NCBI GenBank assembly: GCA_964023275.1
Contig: OZ029916.1
Location: 40,748,396-40,812,395 of the forward strand
Length of the DNA stretch: 64,000 nt
Reading direction: 5' to 3'
From: Norana najaformis
Taxonomy: Eukaryota; Annelida; Clitellata; Crassiclitellata; Hormogastridae
Of this stretch, positions 22,730 through 32,894 are shown piece after piece (the first letter of the stretch is position 1; each line of letters begins with the position of its first letter). Position numbers and translations under genes: made by a program. Under the pieces are notes generated by a model. It did not search any database, was not told the origin of the DNA, and worked only from the letters and a program-made list of their open reading frames with translations.

Positions 22730-22829
22730 ATCATCCACTTAAGCAAATCTTGAGACCTAGGCAGAAACAGAGACTGACAAAGCGCCATCTGTATGAAATG
22801 TTGAGACTACAGTTTCTTACATTGGGATG

Positions 22830-23040
22830 TGAAAGCGTTTGGCCGTTCCTCTCCCTGGCGGACTGATCTTCCCACCGACAATAATGCTTATTATAGCCGA
22901 GTTCCTAAGAGGAGTGCTAGTGATAAAGAATCTTGAACTACCTTCCTGTCCTGGTGGGGATTTGAACCATCGACCTCCCGGTTGACAGTCGAGCATGCTA
23001 ACCAGTAGACTAACGCGCAACAGAAGCAGAACTTTGTTCC
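22830..23040 (-). repeat. tRNA-derived SINE-like element
   Basis: On the minus strand, TAGTCTACTGGTTAGCATGC (23012-22993) fits a pol III A box and GGTTCAAATC (about 22968-22959) a B box. Their spacing and surroundings resemble a tRNA 5' half to T arm. No acceptor stem closes, so it is not a functional tRNA gene. The unrelated ~130-bp body to about 22830 is the usual SINE arrangement. Confidence 0.6.
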
Positions 23041-23087
23041 TTTGTCTCAAGTTATGTTGTCATTGTTATTGTTGTTGTTGCTGCTGC

Positions 23088-23100
23088 TGTTATGATGATG

Positions 23101-23170
<70 letters not shown>
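23088..23170. repeat. (ATT)n microsatellite
   Basis: About 24 pure ATT triplets downstream of GTTGTTGCTGCTG sequence. Confidence 0.97.
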
Positions 23171-23171
<1 letters not shown>

Positions 23172-23590
23172 GTTCGTCATTCAGCAAACAACGCTCAGAT
23201 AACTGGAAGATTCACTGCTGACCTGTCTTTCCTTCCTCCCACAATATTTGATTTAGTATAGCATCAGAGGTATGGCCGTGTAATTGGACATATTTTGTTA
23301 CGTGTCTCTGCGATCAACTTATTTCGTGTCAATTCAGAAACGTTCATTGAATGCGGTTATATGTGTTGTTTTTTAAACAGGTAAATGTCGAGGAAGGTGG
23401 TCAATACACGCATGCCTAGGAGGTAATTAGCTCTATTTCATGATGAGGCTCATCTTTGTTCAAAAGGTCATTTACCTAAGCAGCCAACTTACCTTGACTC
23501 ACATCGGCAAGCCAATTTACCTTTCGCCTTTGCTCACCCTTGGATTCACAGATATTGCACTCGTTCATTAGATGATCCGATTCTTAGTAC
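23171..23590. other. Unique sequence, possibly decayed LINE upstream of 23591
   Basis: Nothing firmly recognisable. The last 120 bp probably belongs to the LINE whose ORF2 end follows. Confidence 0.35.
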
Positions 23591-23705
23591 TCGTCACCCC
23601 AAGGCTCTGGAATTCGCTGCCTATTTCTGTCTGCTCCACTGGGTCTGTGATTCGTTTAGGTCACGACTGAAATCTCAGCTATTCCGAACTGCTTATCATC
23701 CTTAG
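23591..23705 (+). pseudogene. L2/CR1-clade LINE ORF2 C-terminal remnant
   Basis: Two frames together give PRLWNSLPISV (about 23602-23634) and SFRSRLKSQLFRTAYHP then TAG (about 23653-23705). The APRLWNSLP...SF-S-LK--LF--AY signature closes the reverse-transcriptase ORF of L2/CR1-clade LINEs. One frameshift separates the halves, so it is dead. Confidence 0.7.
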
Positions 23706-24582
23706 TTGGTAGACTGGTCTCAGTTAGATTAGATTAGTGTGTACGTACGTACGTATGTATGCATTTGTTTGTTTGTGTGTTTGCCTGTTTGTTTGTTTAA
23801 GACATTTCTTAATACAAATGACCCATTTACGTGGCGCTATTTTTGTGATCAGCAAATCCAAGAAAACGTATGACAGAGCGCTAGATAAATTGTTGCCCTG
23901 TGTTGAAAAATGTCCTACGACGTTCATAAATTCTCCCTTGTACAGAAATAGTGTTTTCCATTTTCTCGTTATCCTACGACAAGAATCATCAACTTAATTA
24001 ATAAAACATGGAAATGGAACTGAAATCCTCGCTGGGGGTTTCGTCACACCTGTATTCCTTAAGGTGAGGTCACTCCTGTATTGTTACAGGTTATATCTAT
24101 CCGGAAAACCTTTACAAGTATTTCATACTGGTATTAACTCTCTAGAGCCAATCAGAGCTGCTGAAGTAAGCCATGCAGTAGATCAAGATTGAATGACGGT
24201 CATCATCAACGCAAACCAAAAAGCTAATTGGTATGCGTTCATAGATGACGTCAACCGACGATTGCACCTTAGCTCTGGACCTGGAGCTACTTTAATATTC
24301 ACCAAAAGATGACGACATCTTTGAATGGATCTCCCGCTCTGTCAGTTGAGGGGTAGAAGTGTCTCTTGAGCGGCAGGTTCAGCAAGTGGGATGTCCTTAA
24401 AAGGCGCTATAAACATGTTTAGATGCAAGCGCAGACTATTAGAAGTTACTAAAGTCTAAGAACCCAGAAGCTTTCAGGAATGTGCTGCAAATTATACAGC
24501 TATGATAACATTATACATGCTTGCATACATTCATATATTCATACATACATACATACATACATACATACATACATACTGTACA
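23706..24582. other. Unique sequence with short tails and microsatellites
   Basis: 23740-23800 is GTACGT/GTTT simple sequence. GGCGCTATAAACATG at about 24402 is a LINE-type tail. 24535-24575 is (CATA)n. No exon is recognised. Confidence 0.4.
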
Positions 24583-24653
24583 TATACCAGACGACTATCC
24601 CTAGCTTTAAAGGCGCTGTGTAAATTTCTAATAAGGTTATGACCTTTGCAGGA
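24583..24653. repeat. 71-bp dispersed repeat carrying a splice acceptor
   Basis: The segment ATACCAGACGAC...TTTAAAGGCGCTGTG...TATGACCTTTGCAGGA aligns without gaps over 71 bp to 37893-37963. The last 15 bases are identical. The AG at 24650-24651 is the acceptor proposed for candidate exon 2. Both copies follow CATA-type sequence. Confidence 0.75.
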
Positions 24654-25049
24654 AACGGGAAGCGATCTGACGGGCGCCTCGCGCGTGAGCAATCAGACAG
24701 GAAGTTGGGCATCTTCCTCGGATGGCAAGAACCGGAAACAAGATCGGAGCAGGCGGCGGAAGACGAGCGAGAATCGTCGATCAAAATGGTAGGATCGAAT
24801 GAGGAGGATCAGGTGGTAGGAGGACTGGAGCGAAAGGTGGTTCGTGATGACCCCGGAGATCTGGTCGACGATGTAATCCTGCGATCGACAAATCTGGAAC
24901 GGACTTCGGAGAACAGCAATGACCTCGCGGATGATGTAGTTCAGTCGGAAGGAGATGGAGAAGAGGATCGAGACAGCGATCGAGAGGAGGACGAGGATCA
25001 AGAGGAAGATCGAAAGGATCGACTAATAAGAGACTTCTGGCAACGATTT
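24652..25049 (+). CDS. Candidate acidic secreted or lumenal protein, exon 2
   Basis: This 398-bp stretch stays open between an acceptor (GACCTTTGCAG ending 24651) and a consensus donor GTAAGT at 25050. Joined to exon 1 it reads GNGKRSDGRLAREQSDRK, then LGIFLGWQEPETR, then about 80 polar residues that become strongly acidic (EGDGEEDRDSDREEDEDQEEDRK), and ends KDRLIRDFWQRF. There are no cysteines. A dibasic NGKR lies soon after the hydrophobic N terminus, as in peptide precursors, but the layout also fits the stem region of a type II glycosyltransferase. If the donor is not used, the frame stops at 25073. The acceptor lies inside a 71-bp dispersed repeat with a second copy at 37893-37963. No function can be given. 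Confidence 0.5.
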
Positions 25050-25486
25050 GTAAGTACATATAGCTGTAACTGATAGTACAAAGATCGTTGTAACTGCAAA
25101 TGTAACTATACTTGTAAATCTAGCTGTAACTGCAACCGCAATATTAGTTGCAAATTAATGTAAAGTAATGTAATAACAACAATCAGCAGTAGCGAGCTAC
25201 TTCTAGGATGCTTTCAATTAATGTGTGAAATGTAGTTGTAAGTGTAACTGGATTTGTAAATGAATTTGTTAATGTGACTGTTTTTTTATTATAAGTGCAA
25301 TTGTGTAATTGTAACCGCAATTGTAAGTGTAATTGTAAGCGTAACATTCATGGTAAATTTAACTGTCACTTTAACTATTCCATCTGGAATAAACTTCCGC
25401 CAAAATTCCGACAGTTATCTGAGGCATCCTACTAGGTTGCAAACACTACACCTCTTGCAATCTCTGCACAGGTCTTTCACTCAGGT
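25050..25486. other. TGTAACTGTAAATG repeats and LINE upstream part
   Basis: 25050-25350 is degenerate TGTAACTGYAAATG. 25376-25486 reads ATCTGGAATAAACTTCCGCC..., the WNKLPP-type end of an L2 ORF2, continuing into the tail at 25487. Confidence 0.6.
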
Positions 25487-25745
25487 TGAAACACTCCTCT
25501 TCCACAAATCCTATCCTGAGTCCTCCTCTTCCTTATCTATCCTGCCTCTCCAGTTCTAAACACCAATCACCGTAACCGTCTGACTGTCTGCCTGAATCTT
25601 GGACCTTGACCTGGAAACGAATCTGACTTTACCTGTCTATCGGTTTTGTTTTGACTGAGCGACTGTGACTAAGCTGGTTCCAGCGCTTATATAGCTGCCT
25701 GTGGATGCTGTAGAAATCTATAGAGTTTATGATTATGAATACGAT
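25487..25745 (+). mobile_element. L2/CR1-type LINE 3' end (copy 3)
   Basis: The segment GAAACACTCCTCTTCCACAAATCC...CACCGTAACCGTCTGACTG...TGTAGAAATCTATAGAGTTTATGATTATG is collinear with 6541-6800. Together with 25376-25486 it covers the decayed end of ORF2 and the 3' UTR. Confidence 0.65.
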
Positions 25746-27435
25746 ATTATAATAAATGTAACTGTTACTGTAAATGTAACTGTAACTTTCAAGGTATTGT
25801 AAATGTAAGCATAATTGTTAATGTAACTTAATTGTAGATGTAACTGTATTGTAAATGTAAATGCTAATGCATTTGTAAAAATAAGTGTAAATATATTTCA
25901 AATGTAAATCCAGTTGTAAGTGTTGTTATTACTGCAAGTGAAAGTAGTTGTAAATGTAGTAGTAGTTGTCGTGTAGCCATTAGCAAGTATAATTAGACGT
26001 TCAGAAGCCGCCGTCTCTAATAATAATATTAATATTCTAATACTAATATTAATATTAATAAGACTGACCTGTCATGTTAATGGACGTCCAACCGTTCAGT
26101 TGTTCATCGTGAACCCATCAACGGACAATTGTGCACTCGTGGAAGTCGTGTCTGAAAACGCCAGACACTTGTGTCGCTCCAAAACGCGTCTCTGCGGCAA
26201 GGCGTATCCAGCGGGTCATTTAGGCGCGTTAGAAATTACTAATTAATAATAATATTAATGATTAAAAATAGTAATACAGTACAGTATAATACAACTATAA
26301 TTTAATAATGCTCTCCTTATAAAGTTCAGAAGTGCACATTGAAGCCGGGAAACAGGAAACATTAGGAGCTATAAACAGACTGAAAGAGATAATAAAACAA
26401 GATAAGGTAAGATAAGGTAAGATAAGGTAAGATAAGGTAAGATAAGGCAAGGCAAGGCAAATTAAAGTCAGGTCAGGTCAGACAGTGCAGGTTTAGGTAA
26501 TGTAAGATAAGGCAAAATAAGGTAAAGTAACATAAAGTCAAATAAGGTGATGTAAGGCAAGTTGAGGTCAAGCAAGGTTGAGTAAGGTCAGTTTCAAACA
26601 GTCATTAATCTACACATCATTTACAAATCATAATTTGTAAATCATAACTAATAATCGTTAATTTACATAACTAACTAAGCACGAACATCATCAATTTATT
26701 TCTTTATTTATTCGATGCTAAACATTAAAAGCCTACACTGTTTGAACAACACTAATTCAAAATCGGCCATAATTCGTGCAAATCACGTCAACGTTTTATG
26801 TTGACGCCCGCCACCCTCAACATTTAACGACCTACCGTGCTAGATCATCTTGATCCTGTATTATCGCCCGGCTTAGGTCAGACTCGCGCCTCAGCTCAGG
26901 TTTTCTGGAGTGGGACATTAATGTGCTTATCTGAAAAGCTGTTTATCCTAATCTCTTGCTGGTCGGTCGGTCGGTCGGCTTGTACCACGTGACGTGTCCC
27001 GGATGTAATACATAGTGGACTTAACGGATTCGCGTAACTCTACGGAAACAGATGGGTGCAGCGGCCTTAAATGTTGGCAATATTTCTCCGCGCCTACGAA
27101 GTCTCTGCGGTGTCGAACGAACTGTCTCTGTCACTGTCTCGGTGTCTGTCTGTCTGTCTGTCTGTGTCAGATGGTTTGTCAGGATGTCTGTTTCTCTCTC
27201 TACCTGTCTGTATCTCTCTGCTTCTGTATGGGCATCTGTCTTCGACCCTGTCCCTCTGTGTCGAACTATATCCCAGTCTATCTTTCACACTCTGGCTGTC
27301 TTTCTGGCTGTCTTTCTCTGTGTATTTCTATCTGTATCTGTGTCTGTTATTTCAGTTATTCCTGCTGCATCAGTATGTATCTTAGCATTTATACAGGGCC
27401 TTTAATGAAAGCCTCACAAAGCCGCTATATAAATC
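25746..27435. repeat. TGTAAATG, AAGATAAGGT and CTGT repeats with unique islands
   Basis: 25750-25970 is degenerate TGTAACTGTAAATG. 26395-26590 is AAGATAAGGTAAG. 26960-26980 is GGTC. 27120-27400 is CTGT-rich. 26590-26960 is unique with no exon-like frame. Confidence 0.7.
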
Positions 27436-27515
27436 TGGGACACGGGGGTCTATTCGGTAGCGCGCTGCATCTGTAATCCAACGCTTGCGTGTTCGAGCCT
27501 CCTGAGCAGACTCCG
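27436..27515 (+). repeat. tRNA-like SINE head
   Basis: GTCTATTCGGTAGCGCGCTG resembles an A box and GTGTTCGAGCCTCC a B box at suitable spacing. There is no closing acceptor stem, so it is not a tRNA gene. Confidence 0.4.
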
Positions 27516-28404
27516 TGTAACGACCTTGGGAAAATTTTTGCGCATATTTAATTGTCTCACGCCTCAGAACCAGATTTAATAATCTTGCGCACATAATAAA
27601 TAAATAAATAAATAAATAAATAAAAATGTTTGTGTGAATTATATTTGTAGATTATGAGACGAAGTCCACGAAGAGTCGACGGTCGTCGCTTTCTTGCTGC
27701 GTCGCAAAATACCCTAGAGGATTTTTGACAGCAAAAGTGAATTTGCTTAAATCTTAGTCGAAGAAACGGGGGTGTGGCCATCACCACCAAGCTCTGCAAC
27801 TCAGCCGGAGTGTCGTCGATATTAAGACCAAAGTTCGGCCTCAAAACTGGACGATTTTTTAATATTTTGAGGATGTAAGTCTATCTCTCCCGGTCCCAGT
27901 GTTCGTATGTATACTAGTTTATCTCTCGGTCTGTCTCTCTTTGAAGGTCAAAACAGGCGCTATATAAATGCCCACATAAAAAATTTGATAGGATATCATC
28001 GCCCTTCGGTATCTCGCTCTCCATTTATGTCTTTCTCTGTCTCTCTGAAGTTGCTAAAGGCGCTATATAATCTACAGGTGACCTATTCTTAGAAAGACGC
28101 AAACACAACTATATACAACAATTCGACGATGGGACATGTTTTCAAACCAAATCTACTTGAACATAAAACCTTTGCTACAATCTCAAACTTGAAGTGTTTT
28201 AGTTGCAGTTACCGGGTTCTTAAGGTATTGTAATCTAGTGTAATGAAATGTAAATCTCCAAAATTTCTAAGCCACACAAAATGATCAAGGAAAATAGCTT
28301 ATTCACTGGCGCTATATCAAATAAAATACGAAAGAGCCAGGTCCTTGGGTCATTTTCGGTGTCAGGTTCAGGTCAGAAGAACACATGGTGTTACTAAGGT
28401 GAAA
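27516..28404. other. Repeats and unique sequence, no gene seen
   Basis: 27592-27625 is (AATA)n. GGCGCTATATAAATGCC at about 27957 and GGCGCTATATAATC at about 28059 are LINE-type tails. A minus-strand frame at 27844-27557 has no motif. Confidence 0.45.
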
Positions 28405-28497
28405 AGCAATATTTTGATGGCAAAGGTGGTCGACAAAGCTAAGGCAGACGTCAGCAGCCATGCCAGCCACAAGATATTCTTTTACTAAACTATTACT
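28405..28497 (+). repeat. Diverged GTCGACGTCAACGG family copy
   Basis: TTTTGATGGCAAAGGTGGTCGACAAAGC...GACGTCAGCAGCCATGCCAGCCACAAGAT resembles the family core GACGTCAACGGCC...GCCATAAGATGTCG. It is weaker than the other copies. Confidence 0.35.
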
Positions 28498-28662
28498 TAC
28501 CTGTGGCGGACCGTATGAAGAAGGAAACGATAGGGTGTAGTGGACGGACAGGTAGGGTAGTGAGAATGACGTATTTTGGATAGATAACCCTCGGATGTAG
28601 CTAAGCAAATTGAGGCGTGCGATCGACACCAATAGGCACTGAGCTCGTGGTCTTAAGGAAGC

Positions 28663-28836
28663 AATGTTTCCTCTAAGCTGTGCGCGCGCATGGCTTTTGA
28701 GAGTAGCGCGCACAACCATTTTCTGCAAGCGAATAAATTTCGTGAGTGTTCATATTATATCAAAGTTGGATTTAGCTAACTGTTACTCAGCTGCTGGTAT
28801 ATTTAGCCTACTATATTCAGAAGGTCAAAACAAGGC
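28663..28836 (+). repeat. Dispersed repeat, copy 2 (first copy at 1820-1992)
   Basis: This is the same 174-bp unit, AATGTTTCCTCTAAGCTGTG to AAGGTCAAAACAAGGC. Length is nearly unchanged although bases differ, so the two copies are old but full length. Confidence 0.7.
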
Positions 28837-29861
28837 TTCCATGATTTTAGTTTTGATACCATTTGGCATGCCAGCCTAGGTTGTGAACTGTCCACCAAGC
28901 CCTACAATCGCACATACATCTGGCCCACACAATACACTTGGATACCGAGCTGCTCACCAGTTCCCACTGATGCGCGCGTTGTGAGCTTTATGAACGCGAC
29001 TTTCTGAACTCTTACCCCTAGCCTCAATATGATGAATACTTAGTCATAAAGAGTTTTAATCCATTTACATCATTACGGCACACACCTCTCCTGACGTGGT
29101 GATTTTAATTTCTGTCTTATTTTTATATGACTTTTTTAACACTTAAATTGTAGCTTTTGGCCAGTAATTTTTTATATTTTAGATAATTTTGTCTTCTTCT
29201 GTTGCTGAAATAAGATTTTTAAATAGTTATTTCTTGTTTGTATTATTTTATGTCCCGTTCGTGTTATGGGCGTCGGCCGATCAGCAATTTCTTTACCTCA
29301 GGATCTGCACGTGCACAACAGCTTCCCCACCATAGTCTCTTAATTCATGGTATTAGGTCCATACTAACACTGGCTGGCACTCTTTGAGTTGTTTGCGTTC
29401 ATGAGTCGCCCATGAAATGAAGAACTGATTTTTTCTTAACGAGGTCACGCCTTTTACCTGCTGTGCCCGGTTACCTTATTTTCCTAGTGTTTTCGGTTTC
29501 TGTGTTTCTGAATATGCTTGTTTTTATGTTGAATAGTGTTTCTATTTCTTCTTCTCGCAAAAACTCAGAGACAGGTCTGTTGTTGAATTCGCACAAGCAA
29601 TGCATGCGGTCTGGTCTGTTTTGGAATTTGGTTCAGACCCATTCGCTTTACCTGGTCCTGATGCTGCTCTTTCAGTTCAGTCATATGTGCTACTGTTGTG
29701 CGATACTATGGTACTTTTTACCATCCGGTGCTTAGTGCAAACTGTTGTAAGACATTTTCAACTTCACGTTGTGGGTTGTCTTTAAGTTTCCTTCTGTTAC
29801 TTCTTTCGGCATGTGATATGGAAATAAATCTTGGACGAGTGAGAACTCAGTCTGAATAGTG
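28837..29861. other. Probable 5' part of a decayed LINE
   Basis: This lies directly upstream of the endonuclease fragment and could hold its ORF1 or 5' region. The open frame at 29463-29735 (MPGYLIFLVFSVSVFLNM...) has no recognisable motif. No independent gene is supported. Confidence 0.3.
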
Positions 29862-30206
29862 GTCAATTAAATATTTGCTCTCTTCGAAAATTTAATAAAG
29901 CCACAGCTTTGCATAATTTTCTCACATATGCTCGCCATTAATGAGACCTGGCTTCAACCTAGTGATAATCAACATGTTATTCTTGTATCACTCATGTAAC
30001 TTTTGTATCCTGAACGAGCATCGGTGGAATGGGAAAGGTGGCAGTTGTTTTTTTACGGTCGTGGTTACCACTACATAGCTTCTTTTTCCTGTTCCAACAC
30101 CCAAGTCATCTGAGGTCCTGGTTGCTACTCTTGTTTCTGGCAACAAGCAGCCATTGCTGGTTATCGCCCACCCCTCTTTTTCTCTCTGTCTCGCTGTCTC
30201 ACCCGG

Positions 30207-30241
<35 letters not shown>

Positions 30242-30515
30242 TTGTCTGTCTGTCTCTATCTCTCTGTCTCTGATTTTTTTATATTTCCTGTTCTTCTGAA
30301 ATAATTATTACGGGTGACTTTAATATTCATCTTTATGTAGTTAGTCGTTGTTCTTCAGCATTTCTTGATATGTTGTAAGAGTTTGACACGAAACGGCTCA
30401 TTACTTTTCCAACATCTAGCAAATGTCATACCATCAGGGGGTTGTCCCGATAACTCGTTCTGATTCGCAATCTCTTCATTCGATTACTCCAACTGGTTTG
30501 GCCGATGGTTCCCTA
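29862..30515 (+). pseudogene. L2/CR1-clade LINE endonuclease domain, frameshifted
   Basis: Pieces in successive frames give QLNICSLRKFNKATALHNFL (29862 on), then AINETWLQPSDNQHV (29935 on), and IIITGDFNIHLY with FLDML (30303 on). LN-RSLRNK, INETWL and GDFN are the successive motifs of the apurinic-type endonuclease at the N terminus of LINE ORF2. At least two frameshifts, an internal stop, and a CTCT/CTGT microsatellite (30180-30270) break it. Its RT domain does not follow. Confidence 0.75.
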
Positions 30516-31045
30516 CTCGGTATCTGCGTACTTGAATATGTAAGTACTTGATTATATGCATACTCGAGTTTCCTCGAACTTAAGTATCTGCACGAGTAAC
30601 TGCGTACTTGAGTAAATGAGAGAAAGAGAGGAATAGGCAGAGACTGATACAGCGACAGAGGGATTGGAGGAGAAGAGGAGGAGGAGGAAGAGGAGGCGGA
30701 GGAGGAGGAGGAGATAATGTGAACACGAGTGAATTTGATGGAGGGGCGGAGAGAGCGAGTGAAAATCGCACTCGGATGATTGGTGTAGATGTTAAAGGGG
30801 CCACTTGAACTCGGTCGAAATCACTGAACCGTGATTGCCGGCTTCGAAATGGGAACCTCGTCCGTTTGCATCAGTCACACCACTTCTATCGCCGTTGAGC
30901 AACTAACGACAACTGTGCATCGTTCAAGAGATCGTTGTTCCACTGAGGAGGAGGCAGTTGTGGGTTCTCTGTCTGCTCTTGTATTATCTCGTGTCTTCAA
31001 CCCACACAATGAAATAATCCAGTAGCGCAGTCCGGCCATGCCTCT
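30516..31045. other. GTACTTGAGTA repeats and purine tract, no gene
   Basis: 30520-30615 has repeated GCGTACTTGA/CTCGAGTTTCC blocks. 30615-30720 is AGAG/GGAGGA. 30830-31020 is unique. No exon is recognised. Confidence 0.4.
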
Positions 31046-31100
31046 AAGTAAGTAAGTAAGTATATTCTTTATTAACCAATAGCTAATCGCACATCGGTTT
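31046..31100 (+). repeat. Arm of an inverted repeat (partner 32836-32894)
   Basis: (AAGT)n TATATTCTTTATTAACCAATAGC then TAATCGCACATCGG is the near-exact reverse complement of 32836-32894, 1.8 kb away. The outward-facing (GTAA/TTAC)n tails suggest two oppositely inserted copies of one element, not transposon TIRs. Confidence 0.75.
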
Positions 31101-31690
31101 ACAAGTATTTAAGAACACAAGGAAAACTTAACAGGCATGCATCATCCTAATAATAAAACATATTTTTTTAATTATTTTAATTCTATTTAATTCTTTAGGG
31201 GCAACTGAGTTTGAGTGAGAGTTGCACACTAAATAAAGCTCATCTTCACAATCTCAAGAACTTAGTGTGATAATGAAATTCTGTGGAATAAATAGAAGAG
31301 TTATCAGACTTCCAGAGAAGGTAATGAAAATATGAGAAAGTAACGATAAACCTAAGAAAGAAATGTAACATCTGCTAGAGGCAGACACTAGTTTCGTTTG
31401 AAATTTCATAAGCATTGACTGTCTGCTGCCAAAGCACATTCAACGTCTCCTACTGCAACACAGTTTTTCTTATCGCCTTAAAGGCCACAGTGACGTTGTT
31501 ACCAGAAAATTGCTGTCTACGAGCGTTCGAATTACATGAGTGACTGCTATTTCTACACATTAGTTATAAGAGACTGCTGTATGTTGAGAGTTTACTTACT
31601 TATCCAATGCATAACGATATATTATGTCTGGCAGAGCCTTTCGCGTCAACGATACTTTACCTTAGAAAGCTTCTTCTTCTTCTTCTTCTT
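31101..31690. other. Unique AT-rich sequence with TGTCTGC-type fragment
   Basis: 31360-31440 carries CTAGAGGCAGACACTAG and GACTGTCTGCTGCCAAAGCACATTC, shared with 1560-1590. No gene is seen. Confidence 0.4.
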
Positions 31691-31973
31691 TTATTCTCCT
31701 CCGTCAGGCCAACGGGCCAACGATGAGGCCTCAACTTGTCGTCTCCAGGCACTTCTGTCTCTGGTTTTGTCCACCGCTTCCCTCATATCCATGTTCCACG
31801 CCTTCAGATCTTCCCTTATATTGTCCATCCAAGTTTTTGGTTGTCTTCCACGGCTTCTTGTACCTTCTACATAACTATACATCGCCATAGCCGGAAGTCT
31901 CCTGTCGTCCATTCTTGATACATGCCCCAACCAAGAGAGCCTTTTTTTCCTGATCCTGTCTACTACAAAGCTT
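31691..31973 (-). pseudogene. RTE-like LINE reverse-transcriptase C-terminal end with (AAG)n tail
   Basis: In one minus frame it reads VDRIRKKRLSWLGHVSRMDD, RRLPAMAMY, GTRSRGRQPKTWMDNIREDL and DKTRDRSAWRRQVEAS, ending DGGE at a stop (31693-31691). GHV-RMDD-RLP, RGRQ-K-W-D-I--DL and the terminal DRSAW are the conserved end of non-LTR reverse transcriptases. A (GAA)n tail follows at about 31688-31671, as in elements with microsatellite 3' ends. About 94 intact codons makes this one of the younger insertions here, but it is heavily 5'-truncated. Confidence 0.75.
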
Positions 31974-32789
31974 CAGACAGCTGCAAATCAGTTAATGCCA
32001 AAGCTTCATATAAGGATATTGTGACATTTAAAAAAGGTGTCTAAATATCAACAACTGATGTCGAAGATCGTCCATTTTACATAAGCGTCTGATGTTTCCA
32101 GCCATTACTTGTAAGTGTCAGCAAAGAGTAAGAACCCCGGTGAAGTAAGATTCATCCATAGACATGGCAGCTACAACCGGCAGTTTAATGTCATTTAGAT
32201 CTAGATTTAAGACAGAGATCAGATTATACCGTAGCGGATTTAATTGGTTTTAATAACATTAAGATCCGATTAGAATATGAATAGAATCAGATTAGAAATT
32301 TGATTATAATCTGAATAGAATCTGAGTAGACTCGGATTAGATTAGATTAGTAATTAGACTGGTCGCAGTGGTTGAGCTTTACTTGCACAGTTGATATACG
32401 ATGAAAAAGAAATTGTAAGACATCTCGCAACGTGGCGCCACCAGCCGCAGTTTCGCCCTCTGGCGAATGAATGTTCAGCAGCGCTCCATATATGTAGACC
32501 GTTGCGGTTGAGAATTCACTTTGTAACGCAGTTTGTGGGTTCGATCCTCCTAAGACTGAAAGAATCTAGAACACAATTGGTCGTTACCGAACCGACTTTC
32601 ATACCTATTGTTCCAACAGAGGCAGCCCAAGAAATGCGTTAATCTCCTTGTTAGGTCTGTCGTCTTTTAAAGCTTTTTAGAGGTTTTTAAAGGCACTATA
32701 TAACTGATCAGATACATATAATGATGATGATGATGATGATGATAATAATAATAATAATAATTATTATTATTATTATAATAATAAGTAAC
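31974..32789. other. GATTAGA simple repeats and a tRNA-like head
   Basis: 32265-32365 is AGATTAGAAT/GATTAGATTAG. 32495-32560 (GTTGCGGTTGAGAATTC...GGGTTCGATCCTCC) resembles a tRNA-derived SINE head. GGCACTATATAACTG at about 32692 is a tail. 32718-32785 is GAT then AAT microsatellite. Confidence 0.45.
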
Positions 32790-32894
32790 TTCTAATGCGC
32801 CGGTATCTAATGCACAAGGCATCAACCGATGGCGCACCAATGTGCGATTAGCTATTGGTTAATAAAGAATATACTTACTTACTTACTTACTTAC
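32790..32894 (+). repeat. GCACAAGGCATC repeat joined to the 31046 inverted arm
   Basis: TAACTTCTAATGCGCCGGTA then TCTAATGCACAAGGCATCAA matches the family at 18751 and 54368. It runs directly into GCGCACCAATGTGCGATTAG and (TTAC)n, so the inverted arm is probably part of the same element. Confidence 0.65.

Noticed and set aside
22955..23022. Possible tRNA gene on the minus strand
   Set aside because: A and B boxes are present, but the acceptor and anticodon stems do not close and an unrelated tail follows. It is a SINE head. The same applies to 10557-10645, 27436-27515, 35488-35556 and 41669-41730.
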